Shown piece after piece: positions 53,699 through 61,888 of a stretch of DNA of 64,000 nucleotides (position 1 is the stretch's first letter; each line of letters opens with the position of its first letter). The stretch covers positions 62,001 through 126,000 of the forward strand of contig NZ_JACHVA010000101.1 in the NCBI RefSeq assembly GCF_014230055.1, read 5' to 3'. Source of the DNA: Puniceicoccus vermicola. Lineage in GTDB: Bacteria; Verrucomicrobiota; Verrucomicrobiia; Opitutales; Puniceicoccaceae. The translations under genes were made by a program, and so were the position numbers. The notes beneath the pieces are model-generated. The model was given only the letters and a program-made list of their open reading frames with translations, ran no database searches and was not told the DNA's origin.

Positions 53699-54435
53699 TG
53701 AGGCTACGGAGTCTATACGGATTCGTAGGGTGCACTCTCTGGGTCTCTTTGATGAGCCACTATGTGTCGGGTTCCGAGCCGGTGGACCTCTCTACAACTT
53801 CTCTTGAAGTAGACTGGTTTGCAGTGGAGACCTTTGAGTCTGAGGATTGGGAAAATCGTTGGGTGGTAGAGTCGCAAGGTCCACGGGCATATATTGAAGC
53901 GGGTGAACTCAAAGTGCGGCCGGTCGACAACAATCGAAAGCAGGCAGGCACTACGATCTGGATGCGTCAGGCGTTGCCCCCCGATGTCGTGATTCGGGTG
54001 ACGGCTTCGACCGCAGCGGTTGAGGGAGACAATGCATGTAACCTGAATTTTTTCGTTCATGCTCGGGAGGAGAATGGATCCGCGCTGCAGTTTGGTCGCA
54101 GTGGGCTTTATCGGGACTATCACTCGATTCCCAATTACATCTTCACGCTGACTGGAGGGTTCATGCCCGGTTGGGCCAGAGCCCGTCTGGATCCCGGTTT
54201 TCATCTCCTGAGTGACCAGCGGCAGTTTCGTTCCGAGCCCGACACCGATTACGAGTTTGTGATTGTCGTCTCGGGTCCTCGTTTGCGCTACTTTTTGAAT
54301 GGCAGGAAAGTTCACGATTTCACTTTGGATGATCCTCTGGAAGGAGGCTGGTTCGGCCTACGAACGTGGTTCTCCAGTGTCAATTTTGAGCAGGTGCAGA
54401 TCGGACGACTGATCGGTGAAACTCCTCAAGGTTGA
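53698..54435 (+). CDS. Exported concanavalin-like lectin domain protein
   Basis: This encodes 245 residues with a signal peptide (LYGFVGCTLWVSLMSHYVSG). The body is an all-beta jelly-roll with NLNFFVHAREENGS, HSIPNYIFTLTGGFMPGWAR, PGFHLLSDQRQF and a final GGWFGLRTWFSSVNFEQVQI. It resembles DUF1961/DUF6250-type proteins of the concanavalin A-like superfamily, which are often found with carbohydrate-active enzymes. Binding or cleavage of glycan cannot be told apart here. It is translationally coupled to the preceding PEP-CTERM protein. Confidence 0.72.
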   Translation: MRLRSLYGFVGCTLWVSLMSHYVSGSEPVDLSTTSLEVDWFAVETFESEDWENRWVVESQGPRAYIEAGELKVRPVDNNRKQAGTTIWMRQALPPDVVIRVTASTAAVEGDNACNLNFFVHAREENGSALQFGRSGLYRDYHSIPNYIFTLTGGFMPGWARARLDPGFHLLSDQRQFRSEPDTDYEFVIVVSGPRLRYFLNGRKVHDFTLDDPLEGGWFGLRTWFSSVNFEQVQIGRLIGETPQG

Positions 54436-54523
54436 GGACGCATATCGTTAGCGAGGTCTGCTTCGTAAAGAATTGAATTCGTTTGGTTCCGGCTAATCTT
54501 GCTTGGAGTGAGGGGCACAAGGT

Positions 54524-54551
54524 GATTATCCCCGTTCTCGGGGGGATCTCC
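54524..54551. terminator. Stem-loop between convergent genes
   Basis: ATCCCC, a short loop, then GGGGGGAT form a GC-rich stem within 54524-54551. The stem lies between the lectin-like gene (plus) and the symporter gene (minus). There is no strong T-run, so it may be bidirectional or only a transcript end-stabilising hairpin. Confidence 0.5.
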
Positions 54552-54570
54552 AATCGACAATGGAAGTGTA

Positions 54571-56304
54571 CTAGCTCTTTCGTCTGTTTCCTGCACGAAG
54601 CATCAACCCGGATATTGAGCCGATGAAGAATGCCACGGACAGAATGGCCAGTCGGCCTGTCCAGGGATTGGGAATGAGTGCGAGCGCCCCGATAAAAAGG
54701 GTGATCGCGAGTCCGAACCGGCCGAGAAGACGAAGCTGTACATCGTCGTTGGCCTCACCGATTTCCTTTTCGAAGTCGACCGGAGTGTGCATTTGCAAAA
54801 AGAAGTGATCGACTTGCTTTCGATATTGTTGCGAGGAGTGCTTCCAGAAAAGGGCCGAGCCGAGAAATCCAACTGTGCCGGCGCAGAGGTTGTAGAGAAT
54901 CTGTTCTTGGAAGTTCCAGGATGCTCCGAAAAGCTCTGCGCTGTAGTGCCCGAGTACGGACGGAATGAGTGCAGCGATCACTGAAGAAACCGCGGCCCAG
55001 CGGGGAACGCGGCGAATGAACAGACAGAGGAGGAGCGGAACCGCCAGAGGAATCCCGAGCATTGCCCCGATTAAGAGCATGATGTCGAAGATCCCCTTGC
55101 CATCTTGACCAGAGAAGTAGAGTGCCAGGGAGATGATCGAGGCACCGAAGAATATGGTGAAACCTCGTCCTATCCAAAGTCGCCCAACAGCCTCGCTGGG
55201 AGTGATACCAAGTATTTTACACAGGCTGGGATAGACATCCTGGGTGATGATAGCGGCATTCCGGTTCAGGCCCGTATCCATAGAACTCATCGTTGCAGCG
55301 AAGATCGCGACCACCATGAGGCCAACGAGCCCATCCGGCAGGAGAGAGAGACTCATCAGTGCGTACGAGGCTTCGGCTGGCTTGGAAATTTCAAGCGCGT
55401 CTATTTGGTCTGCGATGAGAAGTCGAGCCGCCATGGGTGGAACGATCCAAACCACGATCCCAACGGTCATCATGATACAGGCGAGAAGGGCGGCTTTGCG
55501 GGCTTCTCTGCCATCTTTGACGGCGAAATATCGGGGCGCGGCACCTAAAGTATTGTAACTGAAAATATTTTTGCAAGCCATCGCGATGGCCCAGGTAATG
55601 GTGAAAGAGCTGGCGGTGAATCGCCCGGGTTCGTTGAACAATTGAAAGTCCTGGCTAAGGCCTTGGCTGCGGATTCCCTCTAGGAGACCGCTGAATCCTT
55701 TCAATTCGATGAGGCAGAGGATGCAGACCAAGAGAGTGAGAGGTATCAGGATCAGGCTTTGGAGGAAGTCCGTCGCCATCACTGCCCAGCTCCCGCCCGT
55801 AAGAGAATAAAAAAGAACGACGAACCCAATCACGACAATCACTCCCTTGATGGGAAATCCAAAAATAGCGGAGGTGAAGAGAGCGAGCCCGTAGAGATGA
55901 AGAGCTCCGTATAAAAGGGCCGTTATGACCGAGAACCCCGCGTAGAATTGCTGGGTTCCCACCCCGAAACGATTTCGGATGACCTCTGGTGCAGTAATAG
56001 CCCGCATTTGTCGAAACCAAGGAGCGAGAAACAGAAAGTTGAGGAAGAATCCGATTGCGTTGGAAGCGTAGATGACGGTTACGGACCACCCGCTCTCAAA
56101 AGCGACTCCGGCCGCCCCTGTAAAGGTCCACGCACTAAAGGAGGCCATAAAGGCACTGGAACCGACAAGATACCAGGTGCCTTTGCATCCGCTGCGAAAA
56201 TAGTCACTTACATCGGTACTTAATTTGCGCAGAGCGAATCCAACACCGAGGAGCATAACCAGATAGCCCCCGATTACCACGTATTCTATGTTGCTTGGAG
56301 TCAT
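54571..56304 (-). CDS. Sodium:solute symporter (SSS family)
   Basis: This encodes 577 residues with about 14 hydrophobic membrane spans (YVVIGGYLVMLLGVGFALRK; VIVVIGFVVLFYSLTGGSWA; LILIPLTLLVCILCLIELKG; FFIGSISGLMLRAG). Family features include the early DYFRSGCKGTWYLVGSSAFM stretch, the GGSWAVMATD segment and AATMSSMDTGLNRNAAIITQ. It is an inner-membrane importer, probably of a sugar or sugar acid with sodium. Its ATG overlaps the stop of the isomerase-like gene upstream (ATGA), tying uptake to catabolism. Confidence 0.93.
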   Translation of the reverse strand: MTPSNIEYVVIGGYLVMLLGVGFALRKLSTDVSDYFRSGCKGTWYLVGSSAFMASFSAWTFTGAAGVAFESGWSVTVIYASNAIGFFLNFLFLAPWFRQMRAITAPEVIRNRFGVGTQQFYAGFSVITALLYGALHLYGLALFTSAIFGFPIKGVIVVIGFVVLFYSLTGGSWAVMATDFLQSLILIPLTLLVCILCLIELKGFSGLLEGIRSQGLSQDFQLFNEPGRFTASSFTITWAIAMACKNIFSYNTLGAAPRYFAVKDGREARKAALLACIMMTVGIVVWIVPPMAARLLIADQIDALEISKPAEASYALMSLSLLPDGLVGLMVVAIFAATMSSMDTGLNRNAAIITQDVYPSLCKILGITPSEAVGRLWIGRGFTIFFGASIISLALYFSGQDGKGIFDIMLLIGAMLGIPLAVPLLLCLFIRRVPRWAAVSSVIAALIPSVLGHYSAELFGASWNFQEQILYNLCAGTVGFLGSALFWKHSSQQYRKQVDHFFLQMHTPVDFEKEIGEANDDVQLRLLGRFGLAITLFIGALALIPNPWTGRLAILSVAFFIGSISGLMLRAGNRRKS

Positions 56305-57134
56305 GATGCGGAGGGGTTCGGTGGGCTACCCCACCAGTTCATTCTGCGACAGGCTTCGAGGGCCTCGGACAGCTCGGGGAGTTCTGGTTTCCAGAACTTT
56401 TCCCACTCGAGGCTGACGGGGCCGGAGAAGTTATAGGCCTCCAGTTCGGGGATCAAAGTGGCAAACGGGAAGTTCCCTTCGCCAGGCAGAGCGAAGGTTT
56501 CGGGTTCGCCGGGGTTGGAACCCTTTCGGCGGTCTTTGACATGGATGTGGGCAACCCACGGTGCAATCGACTGCCAAGTGCTTTGTGGATCTTCTTCGCC
56601 TTTACTCCATGTGTGATGGGTGTCCCAGAGGATCTTCGCTGGAGTTTCGAGTATTGATTGGAAGCGTTTGATCGCTTCGGTGGTTAGCAGGATGTCATGA
56701 GTTTCGACAATCACGTCAACTTTCCAGCCGTGGTCGTCTCGCTTCTGGTTCCACCATACAAAAAAATCACGAACTTGCTGGAGGTGGGTTTCTTGTAGAT
56801 CCCCGAGTCTAGGCCGACCGTCAAATACTCGAATGGATGGCACGTTGAGGGCGTCTGCCCAAGGTGCAAGCGCCTCGAGTTCAGTCCAATCTTCTTGGGA
56901 CGGACCGATTACACGAACCGATGAATCCAAACTACAGATTGGCAGTGGGAGAGATTGAGCGAGGCCGCAGGCCGATCTCGGAGAGCCGAATATTTCTATG
57001 AGGTTGTCTCTCAGGTTGACGTTTCCATTGAGAGCACGAATTTCAAGAGAGGACAGGTTGTATCGTCGCGCCAGAGCGAATGCTTCCTGGAGCGTTCTGT
57101 GAGGGCAGCCCAGGGTGGAGAATGACCAGTTCAT
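56301..57134 (-). CDS. Sugar phosphate isomerase/epimerase-type TIM barrel
   Basis: This encodes 277 residues, cytoplasmic. It is a xylose-isomerase-like barrel with metal/substrate residues in VDVIVETHD (Glu), ILWDTHHTWSKG, VAHIHVKDRRKG and VSLEWEKFW (Glu near the C-terminus). Family members interconvert or dehydrate keto- and aldoses and inositols; the substrate is unknown. It is middle gene of a three-gene minus-strand operon between a TIM-barrel protein and the symporter. Confidence 0.88.
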   Translation of the reverse strand: MNWSFSTLGCPHRTLQEAFALARRYNLSSLEIRALNGNVNLRDNLIEIFGSPRSACGLAQSLPLPICSLDSSVRVIGPSQEDWTELEALAPWADALNVPSIRVFDGRPRLGDLQETHLQQVRDFFVWWNQKRDDHGWKVDVIVETHDILLTTEAIKRFQSILETPAKILWDTHHTWSKGEEDPQSTWQSIAPWVAHIHVKDRRKGSNPGEPETFALPGEGNFPFATLIPELEAYNFSGPVSLEWEKFWKPELPELSEALEACRRMNWWGSPPNPSAS

Positions 57135-57172
57135 TGCGATGAAATCCTGTGAGTTTTCCGGGGGGGCACCGT

Positions 57173-58117
57173 TTACGAAAGGTGCTTTTTCATCAGGTGC
57201 CGGGTTATTTCGTGAACGCGATGAGGATCTTCATTATTGTGTGCGTAGTAATACAGCGAAAGGTGATCGGGGCGATGGCTTTCGAGAAAAGAATCCAGAT
57301 TCTTCTCATACTCGGGAATTGCGACTGTCGGCATGAGCATATTCTCAATCAGGGCAAAACTTCCCTTATTGTTTCGCCGAGCCTCATCTTCCATGCGATC
57401 CCATACGCTTTCGATTCGATATTTGTGCCACTGAGGTTCCTCGTGGAAATAGCTCTGCCTAGCCAGATTCCCGTCATAGCCAGCGTAGTCTATGCCTGAG
57501 ATACTTCCGCCACCGAGAGTGAAGCGTTCGGTGGAGGTTTTCTGGTTAAAAAGAGTTATCAGGAGTTCCGGGTTCAGCGATTTACAGTGGCCGGTCAGTT
57601 CTGTGAGAAACTCGAGATAGCTATCTTCCATCTCTTCGACGGTTGGATCGGGTCCAAACTTCGAGATTGTATCTGGATGATGAGAGATGGTCTGCTCTTC
57701 CTTGGGTTCGTCCCAGATTATGCCGTCAAGAGGGTAGTCGGTGAGAAGCGTCTTCATGAAGGACTTAATCCAATCACGAAAGGCTTGGTGCTCGATGCAA
57801 GCGACTGGGCCGAAGAACGTACTGAAGTTCGGGATTTGGGCTTCCGGGTTCTGGGTAAGCCATAGGCTGGGAGTGAGAGGAGCCCCGGCGAATCGACCTC
57901 CGATTCGGCTGGGAATGACAAAGACTTTCAATCCCGCCTCATGGGCTAAGTTCACTTGAAGCTCGAACGCGCGCCGAGAGTAGACCATTTCACTTTCACT
58001 GAAGGAGAGGCAGACCGCATTGAATCCGCAATCGAGCATATCATCGAAGTTTTCCTTCAGTTGGTCTGGGATGACAGTCCATAGGCCATGGTTTAAAAAG
58101 TATGCACTGACTAGCAT
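57173..58117 (-). CDS. Putative glycosidase-like TIM-barrel protein
   Basis: This encodes 314 residues without a signal peptide. The sequence alternates strands and helices as in a TIM barrel (FDDMLDCGFNAVCLSFSESE, GLKVFVIPSRIGGRFAG, YPLDGIIWDEPKEEQT, LNPELLITLFNQKTS, HRPDHLSLYYYAHNNED). The DEPK segment at the end of a strand is the sort of place a catalytic acid sits in glycosidase-like barrels. The specific family is not recognised. It is the first gene of the operon with the isomerase and symporter. Confidence 0.65.
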   Translation of the reverse strand: MLVSAYFLNHGLWTVIPDQLKENFDDMLDCGFNAVCLSFSESEMVYSRRAFELQVNLAHEAGLKVFVIPSRIGGRFAGAPLTPSLWLTQNPEAQIPNFSTFFGPVACIEHQAFRDWIKSFMKTLLTDYPLDGIIWDEPKEEQTISHHPDTISKFGPDPTVEEMEDSYLEFLTELTGHCKSLNPELLITLFNQKTSTERFTLGGGSISGIDYAGYDGNLARQSYFHEEPQWHKYRIESVWDRMEDEARRNNKGSFALIENMLMPTVAIPEYEKNLDSFLESHRPDHLSLYYYAHNNEDPHRVHEITRHLMKKHLS

Positions 58118-58171
58118 TGGGTATTTGTTTCCTCGGTATCGGAGTTTTAAATTAGTGTCTCCAAACTTTGA

Positions 58172-58190
58172 AATCTATTTATGATAGATC
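58172..58190 (-). promoter_or_regulatory. Weak motif-1-like site
   Basis: Read on the minus strand the sequence is ATCTATCATAAATAGAT. Its left half matches AACTATCATA with one mismatch, and the right half is one base short of the consensus spacing. It lies about 55 bp upstream of ATG 58117. A TAACTGTAT at 58258-58266 (motif-2-like, one mismatch) lies further upstream. Confidence 0.35.
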
Positions 58191-58352
58191 CTTTTCGTCG
58201 GGAAACGTCTTGAGTGATAAATTACTCGGAGCGTGCGACTCAATTGTGCACGAATTTTAACTGTATTATCCAACGGTGGAGGGCCACCTTCTTCCTTTCC
58301 AAGGGCGACCTCCCATCGAGTAGGAGTCAATCCCTGTGCGAAAGGGGTATTG

Positions 58353-58530
58353 TCGAATCAAAGGCCAAGACACCGTCGTGCTATCCAGTGAGCGGGTGTC
58401 CAATCCGGTCAGTGTGCGCTACGCATGGGCCGGGGATCCGTTTTTCGCCAATTTACGAAATTCGGATGGTCTGCCCGCTGAACCTTTCCGCACGGATGAG
58501 TGGCTCCCTTACGAACGAACTCTGGAATAG
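58353..58530 (+). pseudogene. Orphan 3' end of a sialate O-acetylesterase
   Basis: The frame reads [31 protein letters not shown], then [17 protein letters not shown] and a stop. It is almost identical to the last ~57 codons of the collapsed esterase at 37875-38497. Nothing of the rest of the gene is present; homology begins abruptly near 58353. Confidence 0.85.
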
Positions 58531-58782
58531 GTTAGGTGGTATTAGAGGGTGCTAACGCTCGGTGCAAGTGGAGTGAAGCCCGGCGATGACTTCCCCCTCG
58601 GAGCGCGGACTTCAGTCCGCCCCGATGGATTGGCCGCGAAGGAGGGGAATCTTCGGCAAGGCGATGGGAATATGGCTGAGGGGCATGCGGGGCGGACTGA
58701 AGTCCGTGCTCCATCAAGAAACTTCTTCGATTCATCGGGCCGAGCTATACCCTTGGCCCTCCGCGCGGAGGGATCGGTGCGC
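58359..58782. repeat. Duplicated 423-bp block, copy 2
   Basis: This is the counterpart of 38327-38749, with scattered single-base differences. It carries the same inverted arms (58602-58623 and 58689-58710). Its right end overlaps the 3' end of the LacI gene at 58745, replacing the tail of that gene with repeat-derived codons. Identity ends at GGATCGGTGCG, where copy 1 runs into a PEP-CTERM remnant. Confidence 0.85.
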
Positions 58783-59809
58783 TGGGATTGGAGAGTGTTT
58801 CGCCCTCGCACCAGATGCCGTCGACCAAAACTCGTCGCGGGGAGGTGGGGAGGCCGAGTTGATTGTGGGTGAGTCGGGAGACGACGAGCTCGCAGACGGC
58901 CCGACCCACTTGGAGGTTGTTCTCATCGATCCCGGAGAGGTGGGAGTCGGGAGGACGATTGAGGGAGACGAGTCCGATGTCTTGAGGAGGAGCGAGTTTC
59001 AGTTCGTTGAGCCACTGAATTTCTTCGCCGAGGAGGGTGATCAGGGCATCTGGGCGATGGCGCTCATACCAGGACTGAAACCGGGAGCATTTGGTGTCGT
59101 GAATCGTTCCGGTGAAAACTGGAATCTGAAGCGACTTCGGGCGTCTGAAATTGCAGGCAAGGTAAGCCGAAAGCCACGAATTGTCATAGCCGTCACGCGC
59201 TTCAATTGAGTGCTCGGGGAGGCAGATTCCGATTCGCTTGTATCCGCGGCGGAGGAGTTCGAGGTAGGCGCGGTTCGTATTGCGCTGGTGGTCGGTTGAG
59301 GCGCGGTCGATGGGAAGGTGCGCGAATACGTCACTGACCGTAGCGATAGCATAGCGGTCCCAATGGAGGTCCGGGATGGGGAGACCTTCTTCTCCACCCG
59401 AATAGGCAAAAATGATGCCCGCGATTCCCCGTGAGTAGAGAATGCGATCGAGCTCGACACTTTGCTTCTGGTTGGAGGGCACGGGGAAGACCTCGGTGCT
59501 GTATCCGTATTCCTGAGCGTGTTCGCAATGGCCTTGGTAGAGTCGCTGGGTCGTGGAGTTTCTTGGAAAGTGCTTTGGGTCGGTTCCCGAGAGAATGGCG
59601 ATGGTGCTGTGGATCTCCGGTGTGCGACCTTGGCGAATCTGTTCCATGAGGGCGCTGACCTGCGGGTTGGGACGGTAGCCCGCTTTTTGGGCTTCCTGCC
59701 AGACGCGCTCCCGAGTCGCGGGAGCAATGGAGGGATGATTGCGTAACGCGCGCGAAACGGTCGTCTGAGAGAGTCCGAGTTGATCGGCAAGTGCGCGCTG
59801 GTTGAGCAT
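58745..59809 (-). CDS. LacI-family transcriptional regulator with repeat-derived C-terminus
   Basis: This encodes 354 residues. The helix-turn-helix is at the very N-terminus (NQRALADQLGLSQTTVSRAL), followed by the hinge and sugar-binding-type domain (GIAGIIFAYSGGEEGLP, YKRIGICLPEHSIEARDGYD, ALITLLGEEIQWLNELK, DIGLVSLN). Homology to the family ends around IWCEGETL; the last ~12 residues (SAPIPPRGGPRV) are encoded by the duplicated block. It is divergent from the GH3 gene, so it may control it. Its own operator is not evident. Confidence 0.9.
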   Translation of the reverse strand: MLNQRALADQLGLSQTTVSRALRNHPSIAPATRERVWQEAQKAGYRPNPQVSALMEQIRQGRTPEIHSTIAILSGTDPKHFPRNSTTQRLYQGHCEHAQEYGYSTEVFPVPSNQKQSVELDRILYSRGIAGIIFAYSGGEEGLPIPDLHWDRYAIATVSDVFAHLPIDRASTDHQRNTNRAYLELLRRGYKRIGICLPEHSIEARDGYDNSWLSAYLACNFRRPKSLQIPVFTGTIHDTKCSRFQSWYERHRPDALITLLGEEIQWLNELKLAPPQDIGLVSLNRPPDSHLSGIDENNLQVGRAVCELVVSRLTHNQLGLPTSPRRVLVDGIWCEGETLSNPSAPIPPRGGPRV

Positions 59810-59918
59810 GGTAGCAGGAATGAATCAGGAAATAGGGCGGAAGAATGTCAATTCCGGATGCATCGTGAGTCATTTGGCCGACGTCGACATCGTTGGGAGC
59901 GCTGGCAAAGGTATTCCA

Positions 59919-60013
59919 GTAGCACAGGCATCCTGCCTGTGGACCGACCCAACTGCTACAGGCATCCTGCCTGTGGATCGATGAAACGAACACAGGCAGG
60001 ATGCCTATGCTAC
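59919..60013. repeat. Three copies of a 22-23-bp palindromic repeat
   Basis: Two direct copies (59919-59941 and 59954-59976) share ACAGGCATCCTGCCTGTGG, preceded by TAGC or GCT. A third, inverted copy is at 59991-60013 (CACAGGCAGGATGCCTATGC). Each contains the stem CAGGC..GCCTG. They fill the divergent region between LacI (minus) and GH3 (plus). REP-type repeats of this kind are inferred to be dispersed in the genome. Confidence 0.75.
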
Positions 60014-60053
60014 GAAATGTCGATTTCTTACACGAAAACCAAATGAATCTACG

Positions 60054-61733
60054 ATGATCACGGATACCACCCAACACCCAGCCGACTCCATCGAAAATCT
60101 GATCCAATCGATGAGTCTCCGCGAGAAGATCGGCCAGACCGTTCAGCTAGGCCTCAATTCGCGGTTTTGCAACGAAGAGACCTTGGAGCGTCATTTGGAA
60201 GAGTTCCCGGTGGGGAGTGTTTTTTGTGGGGGTGAGATCATTACCTCGGCCGAGGGGAAGTCGGCTGCTCTGCGCGAAAAACTGGCGCGGGCCCAGAGGG
60301 CCAGTAAGTATCCGCTTTTGGTGGCCGGAGATCTTGAGTCGGGAGCCGGTCAGGCGGTGGCCGACAAGACTCGATTTCCGATGCTTCTCTCTCTGGCCGC
60401 GTGCCGGGATGAGAAGATGGCCTATGAGTATGGAAAATACACCGCCCTCGAAGGACGGGAGGCCGGGTTCAACTGGACCTTTGCGCCGGTGGTCGATGTC
60501 CAAAAGAATTGGCTCAACCCGATCGTAACCAACCGCGGCTTAGGCGATGATCCTCAGCGGGTCGCGGCTCTGGCTGGAGCGATTATTGAGGGCATGCAGG
60601 ATCACGGGTTCGCGGCTTGCGCGAAGCACTTCCCGGGGGATGGAGTCGATTTTCGGGACCAGCACTTGATTACTTCGGTGAACTCCCTCACCGAGGAGGA
60701 GTGGTGGGAGGTACATGGGGGAGTTTTCCAATCCGTGATCGATCGAGGGGTGCGGACGATCATGCCCGGGCATATCGCTTTGCCTTGGTGTGACTCGTTT
60801 CGATCTTCTTCGGGACGACCCAGGCCGGCGACACTGTCGGAACCGATTCTCACCCAATTGCTGCGGGAGCGGATGGGGTTCGAAGGGGTTCTGGTTACGG
60901 ACGCCCTGATTATGGCCGGGTTTGTGGGGTTTGCCTCGCGGAGTGAAAGACTCCTGCAGGCCTTCGCCGCCGGCAACGACGTCATGCTCTGGCCCGAGAA
61001 TGACTATTACTCGCTAATGGAACGAGCGATCGAGGAGGGGCGGGTGTCGACAGAAAGACTGGAGGCGAGCGTTCGTCGCATCCTCACTCTTAAGCAGCAA
61101 CTGGGCTTGTTGGACGCAGCTGACGCGGCAGAACAGTTCGCCCCCATTGAGGAGGATTCAGAGGTGCGTCGACAAGCGGTCGATCTGTCAGCCCGGGTGG
61201 CGGACGAAAGCATCACTCTCGTTCGCAATCGCGAGAATTTGCTGCCGTTGAATTCAGACCGCGCACGATCCGTGTTGTTGCACAGCGCGATTCCCGAGCA
61301 GGCAGACAGCCGGTATATCGATCTCTTGGCGGAGACATTGGAAGCGCGTGGGCTGGAGGTTACTCGGCACAAGAATGGCAACTGCCTGGATGTTAATAAA
61401 ATGGAGCAGGAGGGTAAACATTGGGATGCGTACCTCGTTGTCTATTCGCTGCAGATCCATCAGATGAAAAATGCTGTCCGTCCGGTAGGTGAGCTCGGCG
61501 AGGTGCAGTGGGCGCAGCAATATGCTGAGACGATGAAGCCGATCACCATTTCTCTGAACACGGCTTACCTGACTTTCGATAACCCGTATCTGGACACTCT
61601 CGTCAACGCCTACAGTCCATGTCCGACGGTGATTGACGCGTTGGTGCGCGCTCTCTTCGGAGAACTTCCTTTCGATGGCCAATCGCCCGTAGATCTTGAA
61701 ACTATTCCGGAACGAACCGGGTTCCTAGGATAG
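60054..61733 (+). CDS. Glycoside hydrolase family 3 (beta-N-acetylhexosaminidase-like)
   Basis: This encodes 559 residues with no signal peptide. The (beta/alpha)8 domain has SLREKIGQTVQLGLNSRF, DLESGAGQAVADKTRFPM, NWTFAPVVDVQKN, KHFPGDGVDFRDQHLITSVN (~192) and VLVTDALIMAGF (~282), where the Asp is the expected nucleophile. A second domain from ~400 is the usual C-terminal sandwich of GH3 (ESITLVRNRENLLPLN). The KHFPGDG...H..T motif is typical of the NagZ-like branch, so N-acetylhexosamine or a related unit is a reasonable guess. Cytoplasmic. It is divergent from a LacI gene, with palindromic repeats between. Confidence 0.9.
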   Translation: MITDTTQHPADSIENLIQSMSLREKIGQTVQLGLNSRFCNEETLERHLEEFPVGSVFCGGEIITSAEGKSAALREKLARAQRASKYPLLVAGDLESGAGQAVADKTRFPMLLSLAACRDEKMAYEYGKYTALEGREAGFNWTFAPVVDVQKNWLNPIVTNRGLGDDPQRVAALAGAIIEGMQDHGFAACAKHFPGDGVDFRDQHLITSVNSLTEEEWWEVHGGVFQSVIDRGVRTIMPGHIALPWCDSFRSSSGRPRPATLSEPILTQLLRERMGFEGVLVTDALIMAGFVGFASRSERLLQAFAAGNDVMLWPENDYYSLMERAIEEGRVSTERLEASVRRILTLKQQLGLLDAADAAEQFAPIEEDSEVRRQAVDLSARVADESITLVRNRENLLPLNSDRARSVLLHSAIPEQADSRYIDLLAETLEARGLEVTRHKNGNCLDVNKMEQEGKHWDAYLVVYSLQIHQMKNAVRPVGELGEVQWAQQYAETMKPITISLNTAYLTFDNPYLDTLVNAYSPCPTVIDALVRALFGELPFDGQSPVDLETIPERTGFLG

Positions 61734-61816
61734 GGCGAGCGAATCAAACCATGCATTATTTTTTTAACGTAAAAACCGACATTTTGACTTGAATGTTTTC
61801 CCGAAGGGCTTGCTTG

Positions 61817-61832
61817 GCCCGCCTTTGCGGGC
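61817..61832. terminator. Short GC-rich hairpin between convergent genes
   Basis: GCCCGC, a 4-nt loop, then GCGGGC form a hairpin between the GH3 gene (plus) and the LacI gene (minus). A second hairpin, ATGGCTTCGCCAT, lies near 61871. Either could end transcription or be a REP unit. Confidence 0.45.
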
Positions 61833-61888
61833 ATCGATTGTTGGGGCAAACTTTGAAGGATGGGATTGGGATGGCTTCGCCATGGTTT

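Noticed and set aside
59919-60013. Short CRISPR-like array
   Set aside because: There are only three copies, one inverted, spacers are 12-14 bp, and no cas genes lie nearby; REP-type repeats fit better.
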